Of a stretch of DNA of 57,730 nt, positions 1 through 7,989 are shown piece after piece. Position 1 is the first letter of the stretch. Each line of letters opens with the position of its first letter. This DNA comes from Leptospira fluminis. Lineage in GTDB: Bacteria; Spirochaetota; Leptospiria; Leptospirales; Leptospiraceae. Where the stretch lies: NCBI RefSeq assembly GCF_004771275.1, contig NZ_RQEV01000016.1, positions 1 through 57,730 on the forward strand, in the 5' to 3' direction. The notes under the pieces were generated by a model. That model saw nothing but the letters and a program-made list of their open reading frames with translations, was not told where the DNA came from and did no database searches. Position numbers and translations under genes: made by a program.

Positions 1-141
1 TCGCAGGTTAGAGCGCGGCCATTCTCTGAAATTATTTCCCGGGCTAGCGATCGAAGGAGAAAGCTCCGAGATCACGCCGAAGTTCGATCGGATAAATTTA
101 AGTACAACGATCAAATTCCGACTGATCAAGCGATTCGTTAG
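1..141 (+). other. Left edge: open frame ending at base 141, unrecognised
   Basis: Frame 1 is open from the first base to a TAG at 139-141 (46 codons). It could be the end of a gene that starts outside the window, but the translated stretch matches nothing I recognise and the minus strand is also partly open. A 7-bp imperfect hairpin (143-159, arms CTGGC/GCCAG) follows the stop without a clear T tract. I see nothing else before the TetR gene ends at 187. Confidence 0.15.
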
Positions 142-186
142 CCTGGCTTCGAAGGCCAGAAATCGTTAATCGAAATGAAAAGAGGT

Positions 187-822
187 CTATTGTTTCCAGA
201 CCCTATCGAAGGCTTTTTGGCTGATGTTCTTTGCGGTAGTTGCGGAAACTCCGAAGGCTTTCAGAACCAAAGCGATCATATCGACGTCATGCGATTTGTT
301 TTTGGCTCTACCTTCCAAAATATTTCTGATCCCGTAATGCAATGCGCCCACGTAGAGTCCTAAGGCGGCTTCCTCGAACTCGATCGTAAACCTTCCCGCT
401 TTAATCGCCTTCTGCATATCTTTTAAAGGTTGAGCGCGAAGAAGTTCGCTCATTCTAGGAGCAGCCGCTGCGACTCTGATCAAAGCCCAGCCCCAATCCG
501 CGTCGTTTCTCGCTTTTTTTAAAAAAAGCATCCCCCCTAAGGCCATTCGTTCCGCGCCGTCCGCGATATCCGGCATTAACTGAACCGCTTCCGAGACCAG
601 GGACTCCGCCAGAGTGAATGCAGATGCCTCTAGCAACTCTTCTTTCGTCTTGAAATAATTGTAAAAAGTACCGTTTGCGACCTCCGCTTCCGCGGAGACT
701 TCCGCGATGGACGTTTCCCCCGCATCCTTTACCGCGAACAATCTTAAAGCGGCATTCATAATTTGAGCTCGTGTTCTTTCCCGCTTCGGAAGTAATACTT
801 TTCTACGTTTCGCGATAGCCAT
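187..822 (-). CDS. TetR/AcrR-family transcriptional regulator
   Basis: The 211-residue protein has the usual TetR plan. A basic N-terminus leads into a helix-turn-helix at about residues 20-60, with the typical G-T-F-Y-N-Y-F recognition-helix ending and a following K-E-E-L-L. A helical, variable ligand-binding domain makes up the rest. TetR proteins are dimeric repressors that leave DNA on binding a small molecule; the ligand cannot be told from sequence. The gene is divergent from the DUF2721 membrane-protein gene, and the roughly 100-bp gap contains a short inverted repeat that could be its operator. Family assignment is secure and target genes are unknown. Confidence 0.9.
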   Translation of the reverse strand: MAIAKRRKVLLPKRERTRAQIMNAALRLFAVKDAGETSIAEVSAEAEVANGTFYNYFKTKEELLEASAFTLAESLVSEAVQLMPDIADGAERMALGGMLFLKKARNDADWGWALIRVAAAAPRMSELLRAQPLKDMQKAIKAGRFTIEFEEAALGLYVGALHYGIRNILEGRAKNKSHDVDMIALVLKAFGVSATTAKNISQKAFDRVWKQ

Positions 823-867
823 TCCCTACCATTACCTTCTTAAGAACAGTCGGAGCAACTACAATAT

Positions 868-881
868 TGAGAACAATCTCA
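868..881. promoter_or_regulatory. Short inverted repeat, possible TetR operator
   Basis: TGAGA-acaa-TCTCA is a perfect 5-bp inverted repeat between the divergent TetR and DUF2721 genes. Position suits autoregulation, but repeats of this length occur by chance. Confidence 0.25.
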
Positions 882-924
882 TTTATTGATTGTTTTATAT
901 CATCCGAAATTCTCCTCTTGGATT

Positions 925-1329
925 ATGGATTCACTTTCTTATAATACTCCAGGATTGCTTTTTCCGGCGATTTCGCTCTTAATGTTGGCCTTTACGAATC
1001 GATTCTTCGGACTCGCCTCTCTTGCGCGCCAACTTCTGGAAAAATATCGGGAAACCGAAGAAGCGCTGCTCGTCGCTCAAGTGCGGAATTTAAGATTTCG
1101 GATTTCACTCGTACGATTCTCCCAATCTTTCGGAATCCTCAGCTTAATCTGCTGCACTTTATCCATCGGACTCGTCTTTTTTCAGAATCTTGCGGCTTGG
1201 CTATTCTTCGGAGCCTCTTTACTATTCATGATCTTGTCCTTGGTCTATTCATTACTCGAAATTCATCTCTCGACCCAGGCTCTAAAAATAGAAATAGAGG
1301 CCGTATTAAAGGAAAATTTATACCGATAA
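925..1329 (+). CDS. DUF2721 family membrane protein
   Basis: A small integral membrane protein of 134 residues. A first hydrophobic segment near the N-terminus (P-G-L-L-F-P-A-I-S-L-L-M-L) is followed by a charged cytoplasmic-type stretch with R-L-R and E-T-E-E-A residues. Two more hydrophobic segments then form a hairpin. This arrangement matches the DUF2721 family, whose function is unknown. I prefer the ATG at 925 to an upstream TTG at 886, because the family motif begins just after this methionine. It is divergent from the TetR gene and may be under its control. No partner gene follows closely. Confidence 0.7.
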   Translation: MDSLSYNTPGLLFPAISLLMLAFTNRFFGLASLARQLLEKYRETEEALLVAQVRNLRFRISLVRFSQSFGILSLICCTLSIGLVFFQNLAAWLFFGASLLFMILSLVYSLLEIHLSTQALKIEIEAVLKENLYR

Positions 1330-1478
1330 TCTCCGATTTTAGTTGACTTAAATATCATTTTTGATAATTCTCTCATTTATAAAATATTTACTTTCTTCGA
1401 TATGCGAGAAAGTGAAAAGTAGGTCGATGAACAAAGCGTAGAAAATTACGCTCCTAAGATCGGATACAGGAATAAGGA

Positions 1479-2429
1479 ATGGCGAAAAATTATATTCGAT
1501 TTCAAAGGAAAAACCAAATCGATTGGGGATTTTACGAGAACGGATCCTTGGCTCCTTTGGAATTCGGGGATGTAAGCACGGCGGAATTTTTAAAATCCGT
1601 TCGGCGAGGTCGAAAAAATAAACCGGGAACCAAGCTACCCTTAGAACGGATCCTTGTCCTTTCACCGATCACGGCTCCGTGTCAGATCATCTGCCAAGGC
1701 GCGAATTATAGACAACATTTGATCGAATCCGGATTAAAACCGAACGATAAAACGTACAATCTGTTTTTCACGAAGTCGGACGCTTCCCTATCTCCCCCCG
1801 TGGGCAATATCGTCCGACCTAAACATGTGAAACTGTTGGACTATGAAATAGAACTAGGGTTAGTCTTCGGTAAAAGGATCGATTCCCTGTCCAAGCCGAC
1901 TCGGGAAAATGCTTCCCAATCGATAGCGGCGTTTTTTATGGCGAACGATGTCTCCGCAAGGGACGTCCAGCTTCCCCAACTCCAATGGTATAAAGGAAAA
2001 TCCTACAGAACTTTTTTGCCCGCCGGACCGATACTCGCGGTATTAGAGCCTGGTGATTTCGAACTTTTAGAGAACTTGAAACTGACCTTAACGGTAAACG
2101 GCGAAATTAGGCAACAAGACATCGCATCCAATTTGGTTCACAAGCCTATAGAAACGATCGTTGAACTATCCCAATTTTGTAATATAAATCCAGGGGACGT
2201 TTTACTTACCGGCACACCTTCCGGATGTGCCTTACGAGCGCCCGGAAAATTTGTCCAGAAGATCGGAGGACTCTTGTCCGAAAGGAGAAAATGGGAACTC
2301 TTCGTAAAAGGCCAATCCAAACGAAGAGAGTATCTGCAACCGAAAGATACGATCCGATCTTCCATCAGAACTGATGATCGCAAAATAGACTTAGGGGAAC
2401 AAATCCTGAACGTCGTCCAGGAATCGTAA
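1479..2429 (+). CDS. Fumarylacetoacetate hydrolase (FAH) family protein
   Basis: A 316-residue cytosolic enzyme of the FAH superfamily, which uses a divalent metal to hydrolyse or decarboxylate C-C bonds in 2-oxo acids, often in aromatic catabolism. The metal-binding D-Y-E-I-E-L motif lies at residues 121-126 (D121, E123, E125). It is followed by A-N-D-V-S-A-R-D (155-162) and the G-T-P-S-G loop at 245-249. The N-terminal 60 residues form the usual small domain. Residues after about 260 diverge from the common family end, with a K-R-R-E-rich stretch. No other catabolic gene is adjacent, so the substrate is unknown. A hairpin terminator follows. Confidence 0.85.
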   Translation: MAKNYIRFQRKNQIDWGFYENGSLAPLEFGDVSTAEFLKSVRRGRKNKPGTKLPLERILVLSPITAPCQIICQGANYRQHLIESGLKPNDKTYNLFFTKSDASLSPPVGNIVRPKHVKLLDYEIELGLVFGKRIDSLSKPTRENASQSIAAFFMANDVSARDVQLPQLQWYKGKSYRTFLPAGPILAVLEPGDFELLENLKLTLTVNGEIRQQDIASNLVHKPIETIVELSQFCNINPGDVLLTGTPSGCALRAPGKFVQKIGGLLSERRKWELFVKGQSKRREYLQPKDTIRSSIRTDDRKIDLGEQILNVVQES

Positions 2430-2451
2430 AATAGTTAGTTTATCTTCTTCC

Positions 2452-2474
2452 GCCCTCATGAGGGCTCCGTTTTT
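2452..2474 (+). terminator. Rho-independent terminator after the FAH gene
   Basis: GCCCT-CATG-AGGGC forms a perfect 5-bp stem with a 4-nt loop, followed within four bases by TTTTT. It lies 22 bases after the FAH stop codon. Confidence 0.6.
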
Positions 2475-2589
2475 GAAAATTGCTTGGTCACAATCCTAGG
2501 ACGGGAAGGAGAACTTTTCCTTATATTAGTAAGTGCGAAATATTCTGGACGTTATCTATCGTTAATAGAAAATAAAGAATATTTTCAGT

Positions 2590-3369
2590 ATGAAAAATTT
2601 ATCCTTAAAAAGAGTCAAATGGGTGAATGCTTTTCTACTGTGCGTTTGTCCGTTATTGATTCTTTTCTCGACTGTAAGAGCTGGAGAGGATATCGATCCT
2701 GAGATTCCCCCGATGCTGGATTCCGCATTTCCTAAATTGGCAAATACAGGAAAATCTTTTAAAGATTTTGTTCCGAAGGGCTGGATGATTGAATGCCAGC
2801 AAACCGGTGATATCAGTAAGGATCAAATTCCGGATTTGATTCTCATACTGCACCAAAATGACAGCAAAAAAAGGATTGAGAATCGAAGTGGAATAGGTGT
2901 GGAGACGATGAATTCAAATCCCCGCATTTTGGTCGTTGCACTTGGGCTTCCGAATCAAAGAGGATTTAGATTAGAAGTGCAAAACCATTCTTTCATACCT
3001 CGACACACGATCCCGACGATAAACGACCCTCTTTCATCCTGCCCCAAAATAAATAAAGGAACTCTGCACATTACTCTTGGATATTGGGCTAATGCCGGTA
3101 CATGGAGCACTTGGAAGTATACTTATATTTTTTGGTACCAAGACTCCGCTTTAAGACTCATCGGTTACGAGTACAATAGCGCCCAACGGAATACCGGCGA
3201 ATTGAATTCAAAAAGCGTCAATTATTTAACATGTAAAATTAAGAAATCAAAGAGTACGAAGGGGAATGTGAAAAAGGATGAGACTTGGTCCAAGCTGCCG
3301 AATTGCACATTAAAAATGATCGATGACATCGTCGACGGATTGAATTTTGAACAATCGAATCAAGAATGA
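2590..3369 (+). CDS. Secreted protein of unknown function
   Basis: The 259-residue protein starts with a basic n-region and a long hydrophobic core ending in V-R-A-G at about residue 32, a classical signal peptide, so it is probably periplasmic or exported. After it comes a G-D-I-S-K-D-Q-I-P-D-L-I-L stretch. This resembles the loop of VCBS/FG-GAP-type secreted proteins (G-D-x-N-x-D-G-x-x-D), although two acidic positions are missing. The middle is rich in W and Y around W-A-N-A-G-T-W. The gene stands alone between the FAH gene and the convergent VOC gene. I do not recognise a named family with a known role. Confidence 0.6.
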   Translation: MKNLSLKRVKWVNAFLLCVCPLLILFSTVRAGEDIDPEIPPMLDSAFPKLANTGKSFKDFVPKGWMIECQQTGDISKDQIPDLILILHQNDSKKRIENRSGIGVETMNSNPRILVVALGLPNQRGFRLEVQNHSFIPRHTIPTINDPLSSCPKINKGTLHITLGYWANAGTWSTWKYTYIFWYQDSALRLIGYEYNSAQRNTGELNSKSVNYLTCKIKKSKSTKGNVKKDETWSKLPNCTLKMIDDIVDGLNFEQSNQE

Positions 3370-3455
3370 GAAATTACGCCGGAACAGAAAGGCGGAAGAT
3401 ATATAATATTTTACGCATATATTTCTCCGAAGAAATGTCGAAAAAACACAAAACG

Positions 3456-3902
3456 TCACGTGAGTTCTTCTGCCAATCCGATGAGAATTCCTTCTGGTCC
3501 ACGAATGTAGCAGAGCCGATACGCATTTTCGTATTGAACCACTTCTCCGACCAACTCCGCTCCGTACTTGCCGAGCCGGGCAAGCATCTCATCAATGTTA
3601 TCCACCGTGAACATAACACGTAGGTAACCCAAAGCATTCACGGGAGCATTCCTGTGGTCGGCGACTGGTGCGGGCGCGAGAAATCGGGAGAGCTCAAGCC
3701 GGTTGTTACCATCAGGAGTGACCATCATAGCGATCTCGACACGCTGGGAGACCAGTCCGGTGACTCGCCCGGCCCATTCCCCTTCGATCACTGCTCTTCC
3801 TTCGAGTTCCAAGCCCAGCTCGGAAAAGAAAGAGACGACCTCATCAAGGGATTCCACCACGATACCTACATTGTGCATTCGCAGGAATTTGTTTTTTGCC
3901 AT
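3456..3902 (-). CDS. VOC (glyoxalase/bleomycin-resistance fold) family protein
   Basis: The 148-residue protein shows two beta-alpha-beta-beta-beta modules. The first begins M-H-N-V-G-I-V-V-E-S-L-D-E and the second Y-L-R-V-M-F-T-V-D-N-I-D-E. It ends with G-P-E-G-I-L-I-G-L-A-E-E, the typical vicinal-oxygen-chelate ending. Members include glyoxalase I, dioxygenases and antibiotic-binding proteins; the substrate cannot be assigned. The start at 3902 (M-A-K-N-K) is preferred over an upstream in-frame ATG because the domain begins there. It is divergent from the RibD-like reductase gene and sits at the edge of a block of accessory genes. Confidence 0.82.
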   Translation of the reverse strand: MAKNKFLRMHNVGIVVESLDEVVSFFSELGLELEGRAVIEGEWAGRVTGLVSQRVEIAMMVTPDGNNRLELSRFLAPAPVADHRNAPVNALGYLRVMFTVDNIDEMLARLGKYGAELVGEVVQYENAYRLCYIRGPEGILIGLAEELT

Positions 3903-4167
3903 AAGTATCTTCTTCTTGTGAATTAAAGAGAGCGTTGTTCCTGCAGCAAGCACATTTACTATCATAAGGTTTTCAAACAGATCAAGCTGTGAACTTCGAA
4001 ATTTTTTAACTCTTTTAACTTCCCCCTGTCAACATACTTTTTCGTTCCCCATTTCGTAGAGGAAACATGATTGGAAGATTAAAGTGCTTCCCTGAACTGT
4101 ATGGAACGGCGTACTGTCTCGAAGCAGGACATCCGTGACCGATAAACCTGACTGAGGAAGACTCTAA
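3903..4167. other. Divergent intergenic region with a possible 23-codon leader ORF
   Basis: The gap separates the divergent VOC and RibD-like genes and should hold both promoters, but I see no convincing -35/-10 pair. A 23-codon open frame at 4067-4138 (ATG preceded by AGAGGAAAC, ending TGA) lies just before the reductase gene. It could be a leader peptide, a remnant or chance. Confidence 0.2.
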
Positions 4168-4752
4168 ATGAGAAAGATCAAAATCATGGAGCATATCTCG
4201 CTGGACGGTGTCATCCAACACGAAAACGGCGAAGGCTTCGAACATGGCGGATGGACGGGGCCATATCGTACTCCCGCCGGGTTAGAGGCGGTCGTCGAGG
4301 CGCAGGGTAATACCTTCGATCTCCTGCTTGGTCGCCGAACATATGATGCCTGGGCAGACTTCTGGCCGAAGGCCGGCAATAGTCCCATGGCGAACTCTTT
4401 GAACGCAGCTACGAAATACGTCGCCACTCACAGGCCTGGCAGCCTCGAATGGGGCCCTGTTCGAGATTTAGGCGGAGACATCCTTGCAGGCATTCGCGAC
4501 CTCAAGACAGCAGAAGGCTCTGACCTGATCGTCTGGGGAAGTTCCACGCTGACATCCTTGTTGCTTGACCAGGGATTGGTCGACGAGGTTGTACTGATCG
4601 TCTACCCGGTCTTGTTGGGCCGGGGGAAACGTCTTTTTTCGGAAAAGACATACCCGCGCGAACTGGAATTCGTCAGCACAAAGGTTACTCCCACAGGCGT
4701 TTTCATCAACACATATCGCCACGTTGGATCGTTGCGAGCCGGCCAGTCTTAG
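4168..4752 (+). CDS. Dihydrofolate reductase-like (RibD C-terminal domain) protein
   Basis: The 194-residue protein belongs to the stand-alone RibD C-terminal/DHFR-like family, which includes many uncharacterised NADPH-dependent reductases. Visible family marks are M-E-H-I-S-L-D-G-V near the N-terminus, L-L-L-G-R-R-T-Y-D around residue 52, the nucleotide-binding I-V-W-G-S-S-T-L near residue 124 and P-V-L-L-G-R-G-K-R-L-F near residue 150. It is preceded by GAGGAAG at a good ribosome-binding distance. Codon use looks less rich in TCC and CGG than the flanking Leptospira-like genes, consistent with transfer. No riboflavin genes are near, so a role in riboflavin synthesis is unlikely. Confidence 0.82.
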   Translation: MRKIKIMEHISLDGVIQHENGEGFEHGGWTGPYRTPAGLEAVVEAQGNTFDLLLGRRTYDAWADFWPKAGNSPMANSLNAATKYVATHRPGSLEWGPVRDLGGDILAGIRDLKTAEGSDLIVWGSSTLTSLLLDQGLVDEVVLIVYPVLLGRGKRLFSEKTYPRELEFVSTKVTPTGVFINTYRHVGSLRAGQS

Positions 4753-4881
4753 TGCAAAGATGCATCCTGTTTAGTATATTAGAAATTCCTTCCGGACCGA
4801 CAGTGATACTCTGCGGCCTGATAAAATCATTTTACAAGGCTCCCGGACTTTCTGTCCGAGAACGATCCTGCTCGCGATAGA

Positions 4882-5325
4882 TTATCCGCGGATGAGTCGA
4901 GCACGGCGCATGCGCATGCCATCCTTAAAATTGAGCCCCAACAAGATGAATTGTACGATACCTCCGCAGAGTTCGGCAACCTGAACGATATAGAAAATTA
5001 TATCCAATTCACCTCGGCCCGCCTTATAATTTAGGAGGAAGGCTGACGGTAGCATAATTAGCACGCCATTAATGGCCGTGAAGGCCATTCTTTTTTTCTT
5101 TTTCGTGACTAGTCCCTTTGCCCCAGGTTTACTTAGCGCCACACCGGAGCCTCCTGCGATTGCCAGACAAGGCACCAGAATCAGCAAACCATAGATGAGA
5201 TATTGCTTAACTAGCGCCACTGAATTTCGATCCATTACGAGCTCTGAAATAACAGTCGAAGTCCAAAAGGTGAAAATCAAAATCATGGCAATCGTACCCG
5301 CAAGGGCATGTATCATATGTTTCAT
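4882..5325 (-). CDS. Four-helix integral membrane protein downstream of yceI
   Basis: The 147-residue protein has hydrophobic segments at about residues 8-28, 42-62, 82-100 and 112-132, separated by a short K-K-K-K-R cytoplasmic loop, so four membrane passes are likely. A good GAGGAG ribosome-binding site stands seven bases before the ATG. The gene follows the yceI reading frame by 20 bp on the same strand, so the two are probably co-transcribed from the yceI/marR divergent promoter region. I do not recognise a family. A role alongside the YceI lipocalin-like protein, for example in binding or moving a polyprenyl molecule, is only a guess from context. Confidence 0.6.
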   Translation of the reverse strand: MKHMIHALAGTIAMILIFTFWTSTVISELVMDRNSVALVKQYLIYGLLILVPCLAIAGGSGVALSKPGAKGLVTKKKKRMAFTAINGVLIMLPSAFLLNYKAGRGELDIIFYIVQVAELCGGIVQFILLGLNFKDGMRMRRARLIRG

Positions 5326-5345
5326 AAGTATGCTCCTCGTCCTTT

Positions 5346-5901
5346 CTACTTCTTCGTTAAGACGATATGAAATTTTAACGCAACCTCGCTCTTTATCGGG
5401 TTAATGAGGCTGCTATAGACCATACCGAAATCTTTCTGCTGAAGAGTTGTTTCGCCGACAAGAACCAAATCCGATGTATCCTTTTTCCTCTGTAGATCCA
5501 GGTCGAGTGGCCTCTCGACACCGTGCAGAGACAGACGACCCTTGATTGCCAAAGTATCACCGGTCAATCGAACACTATCAATGTGGTAGATCGCCTCGGG
5601 AAATTTAGCGATATCGAAGAATTCCGGGTCTGCCAGATGATTGTCGCGCTTCTCGCTGCCGGAGTTCACCGAGCAACCGGACGATTACTTTACCTTGGCC
5701 GCTAAAATCATCGTTAATTTTTCCCTCAAATCGCCACGACGAAAACCGCCCATCGACATTGTGGATGCGGCTATAAGCGGTGAAATCGAGGTGCGATTTC
5801 TGCAAATCAACGGTCAATTCGGCATGAACCGGTCCAATTGCAAAGAACCCGCCTACAATAGCCACCCCTAGCAGCTTATTTCTCATAAATTTTATCAACA
5901 T
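5346..5901 (-). pseudogene. YceI family protein gene with a frameshift
   Basis: YceI proteins are secreted lipocalin-like polyisoprenoid-binding proteins of about 190 residues. The first part (5901 down to about 5671) encodes a signal peptide ending G-P-V-H-A and the start of the domain, including the conserved Y-S-R-I-H-N-V-D-G-R-F-S stretch. The second part (about 5669 to 5346) continues in another frame with N-S-G-S-E-K-R-D-N-H-L and runs to the normal C-terminus. The break is at 5669-5673, where family spacing suggests two bases are missing. AAGGAGG lies four bases before the ATG. The rest is intact, so this is either a recent mutation or a sequencing error. Confidence 0.75.
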
Positions 5902-5968
5902 AAACCCTCCTTTTGGTTTTCAATACGAACCCTCTTTGTTGACTTGTATAGACAGCATTGCACCAATA

Positions 5969-5984
5969 TGACAGCATACTGTCA
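5969..5984. promoter_or_regulatory. Palindromic operator, probably for the MarR regulator
   Basis: TGACAG-cata-CTGTCA is a perfect 6-4-6 inverted repeat in the gap between divergent yceI and marR. A third half-site-like GACAG lies at 5951. On the plus strand TATAAT (5986-5991) follows directly, and on the minus strand TTGACA overlaps the palindrome, so a bound dimer could block both promoters. MarR regulators usually bind such sites next to their own gene. Confidence 0.6.
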
Positions 5985-6009
5985 ATATAATTTCGAGGTA
6001 TTTTTAACC

Positions 6010-6465
6010 ATGCCGACCTATAATCATACTGAAGAAGGACAGATCTTCACCGATCTTGTGATAGAGATTTTTCGAATCAATGGCCGTCTAGTAGCCTATG
6101 GCGACGATTTAACCGCCCCTTCCGGCCTAACCAGTGCAAGATGGCAGGTATTGGGCGCCCTAGCTGAGGGCCCGGCGCCTGCTGCACATATTGCCAGAAA
6201 GATGGGCTTAGCCCGCCAAAGCGTGCAAAGGCTTGCCGATATCCTGATTAAAGACGGCTTTGTTTTAAGCGGAGAGAACCCGCACCACCGCAAAGCTCAT
6301 CTTTTGAGATTAAGCCCGCATGGAGCAGAACGGTCCGAAAATCTCAAGTTAGCCTGGTCAGAGATAGCAAATGAAATAGCGCAAGGCTTTTCGGCCAAAC
6401 AACTAAACCAGACATTATCGATCATACGCAAACTCAGCGAAAGAATTCCGACGATGAATAGATAA
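6010..6465 (+). CDS. MarR-family transcriptional regulator
   Basis: The 151-residue protein carries a winged helix-turn-helix in the middle, with S-A-R-W-Q-V-L-G-A-L before it, the recognition helix around L-A-R-Q-S-V-Q-R-L-A-D, and the wing around N-P-H-H-R-K-A-H-L-L. Helical ends form the dimer interface. MarR proteins commonly repress genes for stress or drug responses and release DNA on ligand or oxidant binding. No cysteine suggests redox sensing here. The start at 6010 follows GAGG at a workable distance and fits family length better than an upstream ATG at 5944. It is divergent from yceI across a palindromic operator. Confidence 0.88.
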   Translation: MPTYNHTEEGQIFTDLVIEIFRINGRLVAYGDDLTAPSGLTSARWQVLGALAEGPAPAAHIARKMGLARQSVQRLADILIKDGFVLSGENPHHRKAHLLRLSPHGAERSENLKLAWSEIANEIAQGFSAKQLNQTLSIIRKLSERIPTMNR

Positions 6466-6583
6466 TGTCCCTAAAGACTCGGCGCGAGACTTGCTCAACA
6501 AGTCGAATGACAAAACGAAATTTGGCGCCGCTGAAGCGATCTCGAAGTATTGGGTTTGAAGCGTTTCGCGCATGCTGAAGAGA

Positions 6584-6874
6584 TCATCTGCTTTGTGGCG
6601 GGACATCACGATTACTAAGCAAGAGAGGATGAAATTTTTCCAAATCAACGGGTTTGGTGCGCCTTTCTATCACTGCTGGGAATCGGCGTAGTTTCTCGAT
6701 AGGGCGTATCGGACGCCTCTCAAATCCTCCACCACAATTTGGGCAGACATTCTGTAAAACCGATGTAACGCAGTCTTGACAAAAGGTACATTCAAAAGAG
6801 CAAATGAAAGCATCAAGGCTTTCATTCGGGAGAGGTTTTGCACAATTCTCACAAACGGGTCGGAGCTCTAACAT
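6584..6874 (-). CDS. DUF1272 family zinc-ribbon-like protein
   Basis: The 96-residue protein begins M-L-E-L-R-P-V-C-E-N-C and continues with I-C-S-F-E-C-T-F-C-Q-D-C and V-C-P-N-C-G-G-G-F-E-R-R-P. This is the cysteine pattern of DUF1272, a small family presumed to bind zinc and of unknown function. The C-terminal 30 residues are less conserved. It is convergent with marR. The family is widespread in proteobacteria, which fits the view that this neighbourhood was acquired. Confidence 0.85.
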   Translation of the reverse strand: MLELRPVCENCAKPLPNESLDAFICSFECTFCQDCVTSVLQNVCPNCGGGFERRPIRPIEKLRRFPAVIERRTKPVDLEKFHPLLLSNRDVPPQSR

Positions 6875-6919
6875 AGCATTTACTTTTTGTAAATCGCTCC
6901 TTATCTTTGCAAGAAAAAG

Positions 6920-7204
6920 TCATGAATTGTATAGGAATCCTATGAAGTTGGGAACTGATCTGTTCGGTTTTCTTCGAGCCAAACTGTCGAATAATGACCG
7001 AGGCTCGGGGACGCTTCCTAATTGATTAATTGACTCGTATAGAAAATCCACAATATAGTCTGCCGTTTCGTAGAGATTTCCCTTTGTTATTAGAGAGTTC
7101 GGGATCCTAACAATACATGCTAAGCGAAGGGCATCGTAAGAGACTCTATCCCTGGAGTAACATAGGGCGATCCAGATACGATGAACAAAACTAATCCATT
7201 GTAC
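6920..7204 (-). pseudogene. Possible gene remnant, unrecognised
   Basis: A 94-codon frame is open on the minus strand between stop codons, but it has no ATG, GTG or TTG near its beginning; the first GTG is about halfway along. The translation looks protein-like, with balanced charged and hydrophobic residues such as Y-E-T-A-D-Y-I-V-D-F-L-Y-E. It could be the C-terminal remnant of a lost gene upstream of DUF1272, or a chance open frame. I cannot name a family. Confidence 0.25.
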
Positions 7205-7221
7205 TTACTAACGTTAATTTT

Positions 7222-7249
7222 TTGAGCAGCCCCTTGAACTTATTATATT
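7222..7249 (+). promoter_or_regulatory. Candidate sigma70-type promoter for the SCO-like gene
   Basis: TTGAGC (7222-7227) and TATATT (7244-7249) are separated by 16 bp, in an AT-rich stretch about 65 bp before the SCO-like start codon. The -10 matches five of six consensus bases. Confidence 0.35.
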
Positions 7250-7315
7250 TTTGAATAAAAAAGAATCGAATTTACTTTTGGAAAATCGGAAGAATTCTAA
7301 ATCCGAATTTTTGAA

Positions 7316-7900
7316 ATGAAGACAGGGCTTTGGAAATTGAGTTTAGGGGGAATCGCGTGCATCTTTCCTTTGATCTATTTTCTTCCTAACGTTTCGAACG
7401 GAATCTTGGAGACGGACCGGAAAATTCCCTCCTTTCCATTAACTCGACCGGAGGAAAACTCCGCTTCGGACATTCGAGATGTCCTAATCGGACAGGAGAA
7501 TCTCGTTTATTTCGGCTATTTAAATTGCAAATCGGTATGCCACGGAAGTTTGATGAAATTGAAAAACATTCTATCAAAAAGAACGGACCTGCATTTCGTC
7601 TTTATCACCCTAGATCCGGAAAACGATACCCAAGAACGTTTCCAGGAATACTTTTCCGAAGTAAAACCGAAATCGGTTCTTATACGCCCTGAATCAATGG
7701 AGCGCGCCTTCGAGCTCGCCCGACTTTTCGGGGTCCAAGCGTTTCTCGTCGATCGGGAAAAAAATATTGATCATTCCGATTCGGTAATATGGGTAAATTC
7801 GGAAGGCAGAATAAGAGGCTTATTTTTCGAATTCAACAAACAATGGAATCCGGAAAAAGAAAAGGAATTCATAAGAATAGCGAAGGGTCATCCGAACTGA
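7316..7900 (+). CDS. SCO1/SenC/PrrC-family thioredoxin-fold protein
   Basis: The 194-residue protein has an N-terminal membrane anchor (residues about 8-24) and a periplasmic thioredoxin-like domain. The SCO copper ligands are present: C71 and C75 in the C-x3-C motif (C-K-S-V-C), and H153 in I-D-H-S-D-S-V-I-W-V. SCO proteins deliver copper to the CuA site of cytochrome oxidase or act as redox sensors. F-V-F-I-T-L-D-P-E-N-D near residue 95 is also typical. No oxidase genes are adjacent; the next gene is an MHYT-domain sensor kinase, whose family is thought to bind copper, so a sensory link is possible. Confidence 0.85.
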   Translation: MKTGLWKLSLGGIACIFPLIYFLPNVSNGILETDRKIPSFPLTRPEENSASDIRDVLIGQENLVYFGYLNCKSVCHGSLMKLKNILSKRTDLHFVFITLDPENDTQERFQEYFSEVKPKSVLIRPESMERAFELARLFGVQAFLVDREKNIDHSDSVIWVNSEGRIRGLFFEFNKQWNPEKEKEFIRIAKGHPN

Positions 7901-7989
7901 TGAAGAATGTATAGCGAAGCATTGAGCGATGGATTCGCAAATGAAAGGATGAAATCCTTACTTTATAGGCTCTGAGGTAAAATTTTTCC

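Larger units (their letters stand above)
6875..7315. other. 441-bp region without a confirmed gene
   Basis: Apart from a start-less open frame on the minus strand (6920-7204) and a candidate promoter for the downstream SCO-like gene (7222-7249), I see only a 13-bp palindrome ATAGGA-a-TCCTAT (6931-6943). No RNA gene, repeat or phage-type site is evident. Confidence 0.5.

Noticed and set aside
143..159. Hairpin near the left edge as a terminator
   Set aside because: The stem contains a wobble pair and no T tract follows on either strand, so I only mention it with the edge region.
1348..1665. Minus-strand open frame of 105 codons opposite the start of the FAH gene
   Set aside because: It lies opposite a gene with clear catalytic motifs, has no ribosome-binding site and no recognisable domain.
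3366..3623. Plus-strand open frame of 85 codons overlapping the VOC gene
   Set aside because: It is the mirror of the well-supported VOC gene on the other strand and has no family features.
6931..6943. 13-bp palindrome as a phage attachment site
   Set aside because: There is no integrase, tRNA or second copy in the window, so chance is the simplest explanation.
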